Shown in pieces: positions 31,427 to 44,099 of a stretch of 64,000 nt of DNA. The DNA is from Blepharisma japonicum. Lineage: Eukaryota; Ciliophora; Heterotrichea; Heterotrichida; Blepharismidae. The stretch is from contig CATKHK010000039.1 in NCBI GenBank assembly GCA_949751835.1, positions 342,115 through 406,114 on the forward strand. The letters are read 5' to 3'. Under the pieces are notes generated by a model. That model did not search any database. It had not been told where the DNA came from and worked only from the letters and a program-made list of their open reading frames with translations. Within the stretch, counting starts at the first letter, position 1, and the number at the start of each line of letters is the position of its first letter. The position numbers and the translations under genes were made by a program.

Positions 31427-32233
31427 TTATGTTTTATTTGTATTCATGACTTTATTCTCCTCTTCAACTTTTTCCAATCTTTCCCTTGACATTTTAAGCT
31501 CCTCTTCTTCCAGATGTCTTTGCCAAACCCCTGCCTTTCCCTGTCTAGAATTTACCTCAATTTTCTCTTTTGATTGAATCAGCCTTTTTTTGGTAATTTC
31601 ATTATGCTTATATGGCATATAAAATATCCCAGGCTGAGTCCTGCATATTTTTTACTCTGTCAAAATATAGCTGCAATATACTGCTGTCCTTTTTTCATGG
31701 GATTCTCTCTGCATTTGCAATTGAAGTTTAGCTATCTGCTCATCTAGCTCTGTTTTTCTCTGGATTTCAATCTCTTTTTGTTTCTATTCGAAATTTACAT
31801 TAAACTCTTCAAGTGTTTGGGCTCGAATTTCCTCTTCTTGTTTTTTAATTTCTTGGGCTACTTTTAAGTTAGCTTTCATTTGCAGCTCGAGCTTGGGTTT
31901 TTGTTCAGATAAATCTTGCTTGGCTTTTTTAAGATGACCTAATAAAGAAGTCACTATATTCTTGTTTCGAAGCCTTTCAGACTTAGAGTCTTCTAATAGT
32001 GGAGGACGCTCTGTGTGCAGCTCAAAATTTCTTGGAGACCTTGATCTATTTTTCTTACTGTTGGTAAATTCTTCAGGATCTTGGCCTGGACGCTTTACTA
32101 CTAACACATCTTTTGGATTTCTATATGATATATACGATTTTTTGTTTCAGTTCAAGTTTTTAAGCTTTTCAGTGACACTGTTGCGCTCCTTTATTAAGGC
32201 TTTATAGCGATTTTCAAGGTCTTCAGATATCAT
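31427..32233 (-). CDS. PNN: Pinin/SDK/memA-domain protein with two 15-nt introns
   Basis: 258 residues. Two introns of exactly 15 nt are inferred in gene orientation: gtaaatttcgaatag (31784-31798, phase 0) and gtaaaaaatatgcag (31641-31655, splitting a Glu codon). The second changes the reading frame content, so it is not just a bypassed stop. Residues about 95-160 match the pinin_SDK_memA pattern (RNKNIVTSLLGHLKKAKQD followed by a long charged helix with KKQEEEIRAQ). Pinin is a nuclear-speckle and exon-junction-associated splicing factor. The rest is coiled coil. Its start codon is 26 bp from the start of the divergent small gene. Confidence 0.75.
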
Positions 32234-32259
32234 ATTAAATAATAAAATATTTTAAATTT
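32234..32259. promoter_or_regulatory. 26-bp divergent intergenic gap
   Basis: Only 26 bp, almost all A and T, separate the start codons of pinin (minus) and the small repeat protein (plus). Any core promoters must overlap the genes or each other. Inferred from gene positions only. Confidence 0.4.
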
Positions 32260-32565
32260 ATGGAAAATCTTATGGAGACTGATGAGAACATAAATAATCA
32301 AAACTCAGTAGAAAATGTCACTGAAATATTTTCTACATTAAATGTTCAAAAAGCTAAGTGTAATTTGATAGAAACAGAGATACAGAGCATTCAATTCTCA
32401 AGTCTAAACTCATTTGAAAACGTCACTGAATTATTTTCTACATTAAATGTTCATAAAATTCAACCTGATCAAGATACTTTAATAGAATTAAAGCTACGAA
32501 ACGCTAATCTCTCTGAAGATGATGATATAAAAATATGCTACAATTTTAATAAGCTCTGACCTTAG
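32260..32565 (+). CDS. Small acidic protein with an internal duplication, unknown
   Basis: 101 residues, one TGA as Trp near the end (KLWP). The protein contains the same ~15-residue unit twice: ENVTEIFSTLNVQK near residue 18 and ENVTELFSTLNVHK near 54, with the DNA also nearly identical, so the copy is recent. The rest is Asp/Glu/Asn-rich. After the TAG at 32563 the frame reads on with protein-like codons for 15 more residues, so a mutated end is possible. Function unknown. Confidence 0.5.
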
Positions 32566-32903
32566 CAGCCAACGACTGAATGGGGCTCTAATAATTCGCA
32601 ATCTTCTTTGTAAGCCAAAAATGCCTTTCCAAAAAGTAATTCAAGCTAGGAAGTATAGAGCTTTGATTTCTTTCAAGTATTTTTAATTTAAAAATTTATT
32701 TATCTGGAACGCTATTGAAATTTTATTAAAATAAATTAAAGATTTTACTAATTATTTCAAGGTATGAAACGCTAAATCTAGAAGTAAAAATTAATTCTAT
32801 TGAGATCTGAATTAGTGCTCATCAACAAGAAATCATAATCTATAATAAATTTATGATATTTTGCAATTATAATAATTTTACAATATAATTAATTAATTTT
32901 TGA
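32566..32903. other. Intergenic, no gene seen
   Basis: AT-rich sequence after the small repeat protein and before the convergent FolC stop. Nothing recognised. Confidence 0.5.
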
Positions 32904-34097
32904 TTATAATTTGCTTTTCAAAGATATTCCAAGTAAATCACAAACAGTTTTCATAATATAAAAGCTTCCACAAATCACAAGAATCTCATTATCTCTAAGC
33001 TCTTCTAATACTGTTGGAATGATTTCACTGCAATCTCCTGCACCTGCTAACTGCCCTTGAGCTATATTATTTAAAACCATAGTTAAATCCTGATATGGAA
33101 CAATTTTGGGATGGCTTGAAGATACAATATAAATTTTATCAGTACTATTTACTAGAGCCCTTAAAGTAGCCTCATGCATTTTACCTTTTGTCATTGCAAA
33201 AATCGAAACAAATTGAAAATCTGGAAAAATGCTCTTTAAATCTTGAAAAAGTCGGGAAATTGCTGGAGGGTTATGCCCAACATCTAAAACCACTGTCTTA
33301 TTATTAATGCTTTCAATCTGGCATCTGCATGGCTGCTGAATATCTAAACCATCCAAAACATTATCCTGGATTTCTATTCCATATCTCCTTAATGTGTCCA
33401 AGGCAGTAGAAACTATTCTTTTATTTTCATTATATGCTGACTCGCTTATTTGCGGAACACAATTTAGCTCAGCCCTTTTTTCCTCACTCACTTTTCTTAT
33501 TACTTCTAAAGGGCAATGAGGACCTATAACACAAGGTCTTCCTTCTTTTATGATCCCAGCCTTTTGAAAAGCAATATCTTCTATTGTAGGGCCCAATAAT
33601 TCCACATGGTCAAAACCAACTGAGGTGATAATTGATATAAAAGAATTTACGATATTGGTGTTATCAAGCAGCCCTCCAACCCCTACTTCGATGACAGCCC
33701 AGTCAACATTTTCCTGTTTGAAATATAAAAATCCTAAAAATAAAAAATACTCAAATCAGCCGACTGATAAGTTTCTGTCTTGTATTATTTTAACAATTTC
33801 TTCAGTAATTTTGGCACATCTTTGCTTGGGAATAATTTTTGAATTAATTCGGATTCTTTCACGAAAAGTTGAGATGTGAGGAGATATATATAGACCGACT
33901 TTATAGCCTGATTTTTCCAATGCAGATGCGCATAATTTTGAAACAGTGCCTTTTCCGTTAGTTCCGGTAACGTGAATTATATTATAGCCTTCATGAGGGT
34001 TGTTAAAAGCTGCAGCTAAGATTTTGGTATTTTCTATATTACCTGGAGGACCGTTCATGAGGTTTTTAAGATAGTTCTCACAGTCTTCAAAGTTCAT
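32904..34097 (-). CDS. FPGS: Folylpolyglutamate synthase
   Basis: 397 residues, with TGA at 33756-33758 as Trp. It is a Mur-ligase-family enzyme: the ATP loop HVTGTNGKGT (residues 42-51), YISPHISTFRERI, the EVGVGGLLDNTNIV motif, the HVELLGPTIEDIAFQKAGIIK block typical of FolC, and DVGHNPPA in the C-terminal domain. The length is like bacterial and mitochondrial FolC. It adds glutamates to folates, retaining them in the cell; dihydrofolate synthase activity cannot be excluded. The start codon is 7 bp from the divergent amidase start. Confidence 0.95.
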
Positions 34098-34104
34098 TAA
34101 TAAA
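34098..34104. promoter_or_regulatory. 7-bp divergent intergenic gap
   Basis: The start codons of FPGS (minus) and the amidase (plus) are separated by only taataaa. Any transcription starts and 5' leaders must lie within or across the neighbouring coding sequence, unless one of the starts is further downstream. Confidence 0.4.
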
Positions 34105-35844
34105 ATGGTAAGTAGAAAAATTACCTATTGTATAATTGCAGGAGTTGTCACTATTAAGCTTTTTACAACACTCAAAAAGAAGTGACTTTCTTATAAACTT
34201 CATAAAAAGGCATTAAAAAAAAGAGCAGATAGAGATGCAAAAATACCAATAATCCCTGAAGTTGAAGAATCAAAACAAGAATTTATTTTAGCACTTTCTG
34301 CTACAGAATTGGCAAGAGAAATCAGAGAAGGTCGAATTTCGTCTGTAGAAGCAACTGCAACTTATATATCCAGATCATATAAACTAGGCCGTCAGCTTAA
34401 TTTAACAACTGAAGAACTTTTTGAAGAAGCTTTAGAGCTGGCCAAATTGCGTGATTTACAGCTTAAGGAAAACCCATCATCTATAGGGAAGTTGCATGGA
34501 GTTCCTATAAGTTTCAAAGATATTTTTTCACAAAAGCATTGCACTACAACTGCAGGATGTGCGTGAAGACTTGACTTTCCTGATACTGAAGACTCCTTTG
34601 TAGTCCAAACTTTAAAAGATGAAGGAGCCATTCCATTTGTAAGAACAAATGTCCCACAAGGACTCATGGCTATAGAAAGTACTAATGAAATATATGGAAG
34701 GTCAGATAACCCATGAAATCCTGATTTTACAGTTGGAGGAAGCTCAGGAGGGGAGGCCGGATTGATAGCTTGTAGGGGATCTCCAATTGGCATCGGAAAT
34801 GATATTGGAGGTTCTATTAGGATTCCTGCTTCATTTTGTGGAGTGTATGGCTTTAAAATAACTCCAGATCGCTTATCATCAAAAGGAGTAAGAAATCCAC
34901 ATACACTCGGACTCAACCCTTTTTATTTTCATATAAGAGGTGCTTGTGGACCAATCGGAAAATGTGTTGATGACTTGAGATTAATTTTGGAAATTTGGTG
35001 GCAGGAAAAATGGTCAAAATATGATTTCAACTATTGTTTATTGCCTTTTAACGCCCAACTTTATAAAGAAATTTATGAAAAAAATAGTTTAAGGATTGGA
35101 TATTTTGTTGATTTAAAATATTTCGAATGTTGCCCTGCTATAAAGAGGGGGCTTAATGAATGCAAAAAAGCCCTTGAGAAGCAAGGCCATACTCTTATAG
35201 AATTTAAGTTTCCAGAGATTGACCAAGGAGGAGTTTTATTTACTAAGGTTCTTCAGACTTGTGGAAGTCGTTTTATTGAAGACTATTTAAATGGTGAAGC
35301 TCCTCAGTATTATTACACCATTTTCTTTTTCTTAAATAATCACCCAATATGAAAAAGATTTATCCTCCTTCTGCTAAAAGTAACCAAAAACGAGCGCTTA
35401 CATGATTTAATGAGCTTAAAATCCAACATTTCAGCGAGTGAATATATTGACCTTTATAGAGAAATTGCAGAATTTACTCAGAAATTCACAAATTATTGGC
35501 TTTCTCTTAATTTAGATGTCGTTATTAGTCCTTCTTTTGGATCTGTAGCACTTCCTCACAGAGAGTCCTTTAAGGGAATTGCAGGGCTTGCTTATTCATC
35601 ACTTTGGAATGTAATTGGCTACCCAGCAGGAGTAGTTCCAATTGGCTTTGTCAGAGAAGGAGAAACTAATTACGTGAGCAAGTATGACGATTATATTACC
35701 TCTAAGGCGAGAGAAATCACAAAGAATACTGAAGGTCTTCCAATTTCAGTCCATGTTGCAAGTTTACCTTATAGAGATGAAATCGCCCTTGCAGTTATGA
35801 GAAAAATTGAAGACATTTTTAAGTTCCATAGTTATCCTATTTAA
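34105..35844 (+). CDS. FAAH-like amidase, membrane-anchored
   Basis: 579 residues, with TGA as Trp at several points (KKKWLSYK, AGCAWRLDF, NPWNPDF, PIWKRF). A single N-terminal helix (YCIIAGVVTIKLF) resembles the anchor of fatty acid amide hydrolases. The amidase-signature core has Lys138 (GVPISFKDIF), the glycine/serine motif GGSSGGEAG with the cis-Ser near 213, and the nucleophile Ser237 in GNDIGGSIRIPA, so the Ser-cisSer-Lys triad is intact. Later blocks (FCGVYGFKITPDRLS, NVIGYPAGVVP) match FAAH-type enzymes. Known members cleave N-acylethanolamines and other fatty amides. No frameshift or intron is needed. Confidence 0.9.
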
Positions 35845-35909
35845 TTATAATAATAATTATTTCTAAATAATTAAAAAATTTGTATGTTATTAATAAAAAT
35901 TATTGAAAT

Positions 35910-38264
35910 TTAGACTTTATCTACCATTATTCCTGACTGATGAAGCTTCATACTTCTTATTTTAGCTGCAAAATCAATTCCTTCTTCTGCATCATTGCAA
36001 CTTTTTGATAGCATAAAATCTAATGATTTCTCATGGTCTGCAAGCATAGAATTATTTCCAACGCTCAATGCTTTTCCATAATAAACAGATCTATTTAAAA
36101 TAGGACTTGAGCTGTGACTCATTGAGCGATCTTTAAAAGAATTCCCATAGCTTGCTGTCTCAACTTTCATTATTTTTTCTTCATCAATAGCACTATTATC
36201 TTTGCTTTGATTTTTCTTTATAGGGAATTTTAATATTTTCCTATCATAAAAGCATTCTTGAATTATATATAAAATCCCTCCTAAAAATCTCAGCAATAAA
36301 AGAAAAAACCCAGTAGCCGCCATTGCAAATACGTAGCCTTCTCCTTTCTTGTTTTTATTTAAAAAATTCAATGCATAGGCAAACCCAGCATTTGTGAAAA
36401 CCCAAATCATTAGCCAATAAGTCCTGAAAATTTTAAAATCTTCTTCATTTTCTTTTTCTTTTTCAGTTGGGTTATCTGGTCTTGTGCCCCATGTGCAGTC
36501 ATGTAAGTTACACATTGCATGCATAAGGAAAACATTGACATACGTAGGGGTTAAAAATATATATTGAGCAATGCCTCTAAAAATTGATTTAAATGACCAA
36601 TTAATAGTGATATTTATAATAAAAGTAGCAGCTGTAAGAACAGATAAGATATAAACCCATGTTGAAAAAAATTCGTGGTCATTAAAATACATTACTATCA
36701 AAGCCATTATAAAAATCATATAAATTCCATAAATAGTGGTGAAAGCATATAATAGTCCTGGAATTTTTTGAGGTTTTGTGCCAAGAGAAGTTAATAAGGT
36801 CATTAGCAAAATAGACATATAGACTATTATGATTACGTTTTGTGGGGTAAATAAATTACTCTCACTATTTACTGAAGAGTCGGGGATGTTTCTTACTGTA
36901 AAAGCAAATACAAGGAAAAAGGAGCCTATAAGAAACCACTGGAAGACGGTTGTTACTCCAATATATAGCAATTGAAGAAAGAATATAAATTTTCTAAATC
37001 AATGATGGTTTGATAGGAAAATCTTTTCAAAACTGCTGAAAAAATGCAACACTGCAAACCATGAGCCATTAATCCATCTCCTTCTTTGAGAGATTAGTCC
37101 TCCTAAAGTATCTGGAGCATCAGTTTCTGCAATAGCTCTTCTTATGTATCTTAGTAAATAGCTTTTTTGTGGTTTCGCAATTTTTTTCGATACTAAAGAG
37201 AGACATAAAACCCTGTCCTCAGCCAAATATACATTTGACTCGTAAGGGTTCATTAGATCGGGCTTCAATAATGGCTTAAAATAATCTTCTTCTATTGGTG
37301 GGCCTTGCAATGCTTCCCACCTATACGCACTAAATGCCCCTGGAAGTACCGAAACATATCCAAATATGCTTTCAAAACTTTTTTCAAAAGTATGCGAAAA
37401 CTTATACTCCACAATCTGTGCATTTACTACCAAATTTTTCCACCCTGTATAAATAGGCACAATTTCCCCACAACACCCTGCTATTCGTTCATCATTTAGC
37501 ATTGCTTGATATAAGTAAACCAAAGCATTTTCATTAGGAATAGTCCCAACATCTAAAAATTGGATAAATTTAGGATCAATCATTTTACAGAAACCGTGTA
37601 AAAACCAGAAATGGGAATTTAATTTTCGCCTATTTTCTTGTTTTATGCAAAATATTAATTGTAGTTCTTCATCTGGGTTTTCAGAAAATGCAAAATTTTG
37701 AGTAAATGCATGGGCAAACTCATCATTATTGGTTTGGCCAGAAAATCTGCAGTTCGATAAGTCATCATCAGCTAATGGAAATGCTTTTTTAATTGCTTCA
37801 AAATTAAAAAATTTACTTTTAGACTTTGAATTATCTTCATCCTGATTATGAGCATCTTTATGCTTGGAGTAAAAGGCTTTCAAACCATCTGCTATTACTA
37901 CACATGCAAGATTAATAGGCTCAACCCTTACCTTTTTAAGGTATTTAAAGTTTGAGATTATCCCTGAAAGCGTTTTTTCAAGCATTGAGAGATCTTCATT
38001 GTACATGGAGATGAAAATTAAAAATTTTGTCTCATTTTCTTTGCGTAATAAACTCGACAAAATATTGCTTTTAAATGAGTCGTTTGGGTTGATTGGGTCA
38101 AGTCCATCTGCTGTTATTAATTTAATATGCTTTAAATCGCCTTCTTCAGATTCCTCATATACCTTTTTCAGCCTTATTGGTTGATAAACAATTTTTCCAT
38201 CATCAATTTCTATAGAGCGATTCACTTCTTCTAATTCAATTGACGATAACTCTGAAATGTCCAT
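35910..38264 (-). CDS. Chitin synthase, copy 1
   Basis: 784 residues, with TGA at 36999-37001 as Trp in the NHHWFRKF segment. The family-2 glycosyltransferase core has the SMYNEDLSMLEKTL motif (about residue 86), VIADGLKAF, QFLDVGTIP, GCCGEI, the acceptor EDR at 349-351 (VYLAEDR), and QRRRW at 393-397, the processive chitin synthase signature. At least seven C-terminal transmembrane helices follow, with a conserved loop CTWGTRPDNP before the last ones. The C-terminus is Ser-rich and cytosolic. Chitin is known in walls and loricae of some heterotrichs; a cyst-wall role is inference. A paralogue lies 585 bp upstream. Confidence 0.9.
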
Positions 38265-38849
38265 TTTATATATGCAAAACTATAAAAAGTATAGAAGGAT
38301 TTGAATAATATAATTATTTCAGAGCTTATCCTGATGCCTTAAATCTGCTAGGGTTTCCATTATATGATTCTTATAGTAGCTTTATACAAAAATATAAGGT
38401 TCTGGTATTTTAGAAAACCCTGAAACTATGATTATTATATACTCTTTGTCAAAAGTGCCTTACCATATTTGATAATACTTAATGCATTCAAAATGAGAGA
38501 TTATGGAATAACTCTATAATTGTTCGAAACAAACCATTTAGCTGCGCATTGAGATTTTAAGCTTTAAGTCATTTAATCAAATTATTTTTAATTTCAATTT
38601 TATAAAGAGTTTATTCAATTATAACCCAAGATTGAATAAAATAATTTTAAAGCTCAAGCTTTAAAGATCCATTCAAGGAATAAAAAGAAGTATGTGAAAA
38701 TTAAGCAAAAGTAAATTACAAAGGTATTCTTCTATGTTAATTTTAGAAATGACTAGTTCATTTATGATGGAATTATTTTATTGAAACTATGAATAGTAAG
38801 ATTTATATTATTTTCAATCAATAAAAAAATTAATTAAATATTTTCCAAT
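38265..38849. other. Spacer between chitin synthase copies
   Basis: 585 nt of AT-rich DNA. It separates two direct tandem copies. No gene recognised. Confidence 0.5.
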
Positions 38850-41177
38850 TTAGACTCTGTATATCATAATTCCAGACTGATAAAGCTTAATTTTTTTTAT
38901 TTTGCTATCAAAATCAATTCCTTCTTCAACATTGCAGCTTTTTGATATAAAAGACTCCAATGATTTTTCATGAACTGAATCATCTCCATCACTATATGCT
39001 TTCAAACAATTATTAGGCCTATTCACTATAGGATTTGAGCTCTGGCTCAATGGGCCATCCGCAAATGAAGGGCCATAACTTAATGAATCAGTCTTCAAAA
39101 TCTTTTCTTCATCAACTACATCTGGGCTAAAATTGCTATTTTCTTTCTTAGTTAATGATTTTATATCGTAAAACCATTCTTGGATGATGTATATAATTCC
39201 TCCCAAAAACCTAAGCAATAAAATAAAAAACCCAGCAGCCGCTATTGCATATATATAACTTTCTCCTTTATTATTTTTGTGTAAAAAGTTCAAGCCATAC
39301 GCATAGCCTGTATTTGTAAATACCCAAATCATTAGCCAATTAGTCCTAAAAATTTCAAAATCCTCTTCATTTTCTTTTTCCTTTTCAGTCGGGTTGTCTG
39401 GTCTGGTCCCCCACGTACAGTCATGTAAGTTGCACATCGCATGAATTAAAAAAATATTGATAAAAGTGGGCATTAAAAAGACATACTGAAAGATTCCTCT
39501 TAAAATTGATTTAAATGAACAATTGATAGTTATATTTATGATCAAAGCAGCAGCTGTCTGCATAACTAAGACACACACCCAGCTCATGAAAAAGTTATGA
39601 TCATATAAATACATTATAAACAAACCTATTTCAAATATCATATAAATTCCGTAAATAAAGGCGAAGGCGTATAGTAATCCTGAAATCTTTTGAGGCTTTG
39701 TGCCCAGAGAAGTTAATAGAGTCATCAGTAATATAGATGAATAAATGATTATTATGATGTTTTGAGCAGTAAATAAATCACTCTCACTATTTTCTGAGGA
39801 GTTTGGGAGATTTCTTACCGTAAATGCAAAAATAAGGAAGAAAGATCCAATAAGAAACCATTGAAAAACAGTTGTGATGCCGAAATATAGCAATTGAAGA
39901 AAGTATATAAATTTTCTAAATCAATGGTGATTAGACATGAAAATCTTTTCAAAGCTGGTAAAGAAATGCAGCAGGGCAAACCATGACCCATTAATTCATC
40001 TTCTTCTTTGAGAGATTAGATCTCCTAATGTATCTGGGACATCAGTTTCAGCTACTGATCTTTTGATATATCTAAGTAAATAGCTCTTTTTGGGCTTTGC
40101 AACTTTTTTGGATACTAAAGAGAGACATAAAACCCTGTCCTCAGCCAAATATACATTTGACTCATAAGGATTCATTTCTTCTGGCCTCATAATTGGTTTA
40201 AAATAATCTTCCTCAATAGGTTGACCTTGTAATGCTTCCCACCTATAAGCGCTAAATGCTCCTGAAAGCACCGAAACATACCCAAAAATGCTTTCAAAAC
40301 TTTTTTCAAAAGTATGTGAAAATTTATACTCCACAATCTGTGCATTTACTACCAAATTTTTCCACCCTGTATAAATAGGCTCAATTTCCCCACAACACCC
40401 TGCTATTCGTTCATCATTTAACATTGCTTGATATAAGTAAACCAAAGCTTTTTCATTAGGAATAGTCCCAACATCTAAAAATTGGACAAATTTAGGATTA
40501 ATCATTTTACAGAAACCATGTAAAAACCAAAATTGAGAATTTAATTTTCGCCTATTTTCTTGTTTTATGCAAAATATTAATTGTAGTTCTTCATCTGGGT
40601 TTTCAGGAAATGCAAAATTTTGAGTAAATGTATGGGCAAACTCATCATTATTGGTTTGGCCAGAAAACCTGCAGTTCGATAAGTCATCATCAGCTTGCGG
40701 GAATGTCTTTCTTATCTCTTCAAAATCAAAAAATCTGTTTTTTCTGCTATCCACTGCCATATTTTTATGCTTGGAGTAAAAGGCTTTCAAACCATCTGCT
40801 ATTACTACACATGCAATATTAGCAGGCTCGACTCCAATTTTTTCGAAATATTTGAAATTTTTCATAATCCCTGAAAGCGTTTTTTCAAGCATTGAGAGAT
40901 CTTCATTGTACATGGAGATGAAAATTAAAAATTTTGTCTCATTTTCTCTGTTTAATAAATTCAACAAAATATCACTATTAAACGAGCTGTCAAAACCAAT
41001 AGGCTCAATTCCATTAGCTGTTAATAATTTATTTTGCTTTACCTCACCTTCATTGGATTCTTCATACATTTTTTTCAATCTTATTGGCTGGTAAACTATT
41101 TTTCCAGCATCAATTTCTGTTGGCTGATCCAGCTGTTCTAATTCTCGTAATGATAGGACAGTCTCTTTCAACTCCAT
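38850..41177 (-). CDS. Chitin synthase, copy 2
   Basis: 775 residues, in-frame TGA used as Trp. In this copy the W of QRRRW (residue 394) is itself TGA at 39996-39998, whereas copy 1 has TGG there. Motifs match copy 1: SMYNEDLSMLEKTL, VIADGLKAF, QFLDVGTIP, VYLAEDRVLCL, QRRRW, CTWGTRPDNP and a similar Ser-rich C-terminus (SYGPSFADG versus SYGNSFKDR). The proteins are near-identical in the catalytic core and diverge at both ends, consistent with gene duplication. Both genes point the same way. Confidence 0.9.
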
Positions 41178-42147
41178 ATTAAAATTTGCAAAATTATAAT
41201 AAATATAGAACCAATAGATTTCGCGATTTATAATATTTTTATTTCATATATATTTTGTTGAATGTATTCTAATTCTTATTTTTAGAGAAATAAAATTCTA
41301 GGCCAGCAAAGATAGAATTTATGAGCTTCCATATAAAGAAGTTTGAATGAGATTAGACTTTGGGTTTGAGGAAGCCTTACTGAATAATAAATAGCATTTT
41401 GCTACTTTACAAAGGTTTCCCTGTCTTCGAATTGACTTTTCCTATTGCATAACTCCTCTTATGAGATTTAAAAAAATTCTGTAGATTATGGCTCTCTTCC
41501 AGAAAGCTAATATGGAAATTCAAATGTGCGGTTTGTGCTCTTTCACTAATGAACTTAGACAATGGCTAAATTTTGATGCATTCATGTCTATATTAAATAA
41601 GTAAAATAAAACTATTATTACAGAATCTACAGATTTTTTTTATCTTCCCGAGAGATTATCTGCCAGACAAAATTTCATTGCATATCAAAATTTTTGGCTT
41701 GTCTGAGTACTTAAAAAGGTATGCATTTAATTTATAAAATTATCTTTATAATAAAATCTATCTGTGGAGAATAATATAATTATATGATAATCTCTCTTTT
41801 AGAATCATATTATTTTTATTAGCAATTTAAAAAAGCCTTCATGGTAAAGATTATTCTACATAATCACTTTAAATATCATTATAAAGCCACAAAAAAATTT
41901 AACTAAAGATTTTAACTATTTAACCTAAAAAAATCAATCTAGACCATAATTTAAGGAACTATTTCATATTCGAAGAATTTTTAAGGAATCGAGCTTAAAA
42001 CCTTGATTTTCCTTGGCATATACTTATTAACTTTATAAAAAAAAATACCTAAATATTTCCTAATATAAAAGATTAATAAAGAATATATATTCTAATTTGT
42101 TGCTGGACGCTTATTTTTATTTCATCTAATTTTATAGTTATGTTGAT
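41178..42147. other. Spacer with possible coding remnant
   Basis: 970 nt. On the plus strand, ATG at 41488 gives 40 codons (MALFQKANMEIQMCGLCSF start) to TAA, and the same frame then runs a further ~40 codons after it. This could be a decayed exon or chance. Nothing else seen. Confidence 0.35.
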
Positions 42148-43629
42148 TTATTCTAATTCCTTATTATTGTCAGCGTCTACCTTAGAAAACTCTTGCTGTG
42201 GTTTGATAAAGAAAAGAATAAGGGTTCCTGCGATCGAAGCGATTAATGGGAGTCCTGTAACTGTGATTCTTATATACTCTTTATCGTCAAGACTTCCTAA
42301 ATTTGTTAATAAAAATAATGCGATACCAGAAGAGAACTTATCAAATAAGCTGATAATTCCCCATACAAAAGCACCCGTTGTGCCTTGGGCTCCGACAAAG
42401 GCAGCAATAAAGCTTTGTGAGTTATTTAATTCAAAAGTAAAACCAATCCCTAATATAATTGACAAAGGAACCATCACATATTGTGAAGAATTTTCTAAAA
42501 ACAACATAGGAATAGACCCGATAATCACACAAATAGTTCCAATAAAAAACTGGATTTTCCTTGACACGTAATTTGTGATTGCTTTTATATAAAATGACAT
42601 TGAGACACTTCCTATATACATACATAAAGGAATTAATGCCAATTCCCATGGAGTTTTCTTAGATGCTTGCTCTATTGTGTGGACCCCTCCCATTCCCAGA
42701 ACTGCAGTCAAATAAAACGGCATCATAGCAGTTGAGACATTATTCGCAAGTCTTGCCATCATATAGCACAGTCCAACTGGATAAATCTGTGTTTCTTTGA
42801 GCCAGTCTCTCCAAGTCATCTTTTTTTCCTCCGCAGCCGGAGAATCTTCTACTTCAATTGTGTGAACTTCCTCAGACTTAGTAGCCTGTTCTTCTTGATT
42901 TCGAGTTCCGTTTTGGCTCAACAAAGAACCTAACTGAAGGTAGCTAGCCCCAGCTATTCTTGATAATTCCACTTCATTTATAAATAGAATAAACATCACA
43001 TTAATAAATCCACCTCCTATAAGTACAGTTAAAGTAAGCACTGTAAACTGTAAAACTGGCCTTGAAATGGTCTTAAAAAGCAGCAGCGCGATAAGCAGTA
43101 CGGCGATATTTGCTATATAAGTAAACCCTGTCCTAATCCCAATCAGCTTGTCCTTGGTCTCTTTTAAAGGACTCAGTTGAGGAATTAGTGCTAAATGGGA
43201 GATTTGTATAGCAGCCCAGCCTACATTGAACAATGCAGCCCAAGCACAATATCATACCATAGAAACTGCTAAATCTGCTGCCCCAGAAAGATTTGTACAG
43301 GGAAAGCACTCTTCAAAGACTCAGAAAAAACAAATTGGAACCAAAATTGTGCCAAAAATATACCAGGGCTTTCTTTTACCAATTTTCGTCACAAAGCGGT
43401 CAGAGTACAGCCCCACTAAAGGGGTAGAAATGCCGTCTGCTAGTTGTCCAGCGAGCATGACAGCTCCTGCAGTTGCGCTGTCTACTCGTTGTACATCGGC
43501 TAGATAATAGAGCAAATAGTTAAATCAGACGGCTGCGCAGAGATCATTCATGACGTGACCTACGCCAAACAGTCAGGTTGAAAAAGTTGTAAGTCCATCG
43601 TATTTGGTGTCTATTAATCTAGCACTCAT
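42148..43629 (-). CDS. MFSD12-like major facilitator
   Basis: 493 residues with TGA as Trp at several sites (TFSTWLFGVG, AVWFNYLL, FFWVFEE, VWYCAW). About 12 transmembrane helices. The first helices carry WLFGVGHVMNDLCAA, QLADGISTPLVGLYSDR and GKRKPWYIFG, the pattern of the MFS_2 (glycoside/cation-type) group and in particular MFSD12, a lysosomal/melanosomal cysteine importer in animals. A long hydrophilic loop (about residues 235-275) separates the two halves. Localisation to a vacuole or granule membrane is inference. The start is the first ATG of the frame. Confidence 0.8.
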
Positions 43630-44099
43630 ATAATTTATAATTCATTTCTTCAACAACTAACAGCAATATGGCATTTTTGTGAATTCCATTTCAGAAAATT
43701 CACATAAATCCAAGACAGATAATTTGGATTTTTTATTGAAGAAAATAAAGGGATGTGGATCTTTTATGATGAGAAAGAGATAATAAAAAATTAACAATTG
43801 GGCTGAAACTTGGGGTATATTTTTTTAGGGACTTTGCTAAAATAGGGAAATTCCTATTTTTAATAAAATATAACTATAGGTTGCTTTTTAGAAGTATTTA
43901 ATTTAGGACAATTCAAGAACTAAATAAGATATTCAGCAATTTTTGGGCAATTCCGTTATTTATGTAATAAATTATAAGTTTTGGAGATATAGTCCATTTT
44001 ATTATCAAAACAGCTAATATTTAGTAATCATTTAACTAACAAAATTAATATAGCTTATATAAATATTTTAGATTTGCATTAATTTGACTTTTTCTATAA
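43630..44099. other. Intergenic, divergent promoters
   Basis: 470 nt, AT-rich, between two divergent genes. Nothing recognised. Confidence 0.5.

Noticed and set aside
34392-34916. 174-codon minus-strand open frame
   Set aside because: Antisense to the amidase core, including the catalytic serine region; a shadow of the real gene.
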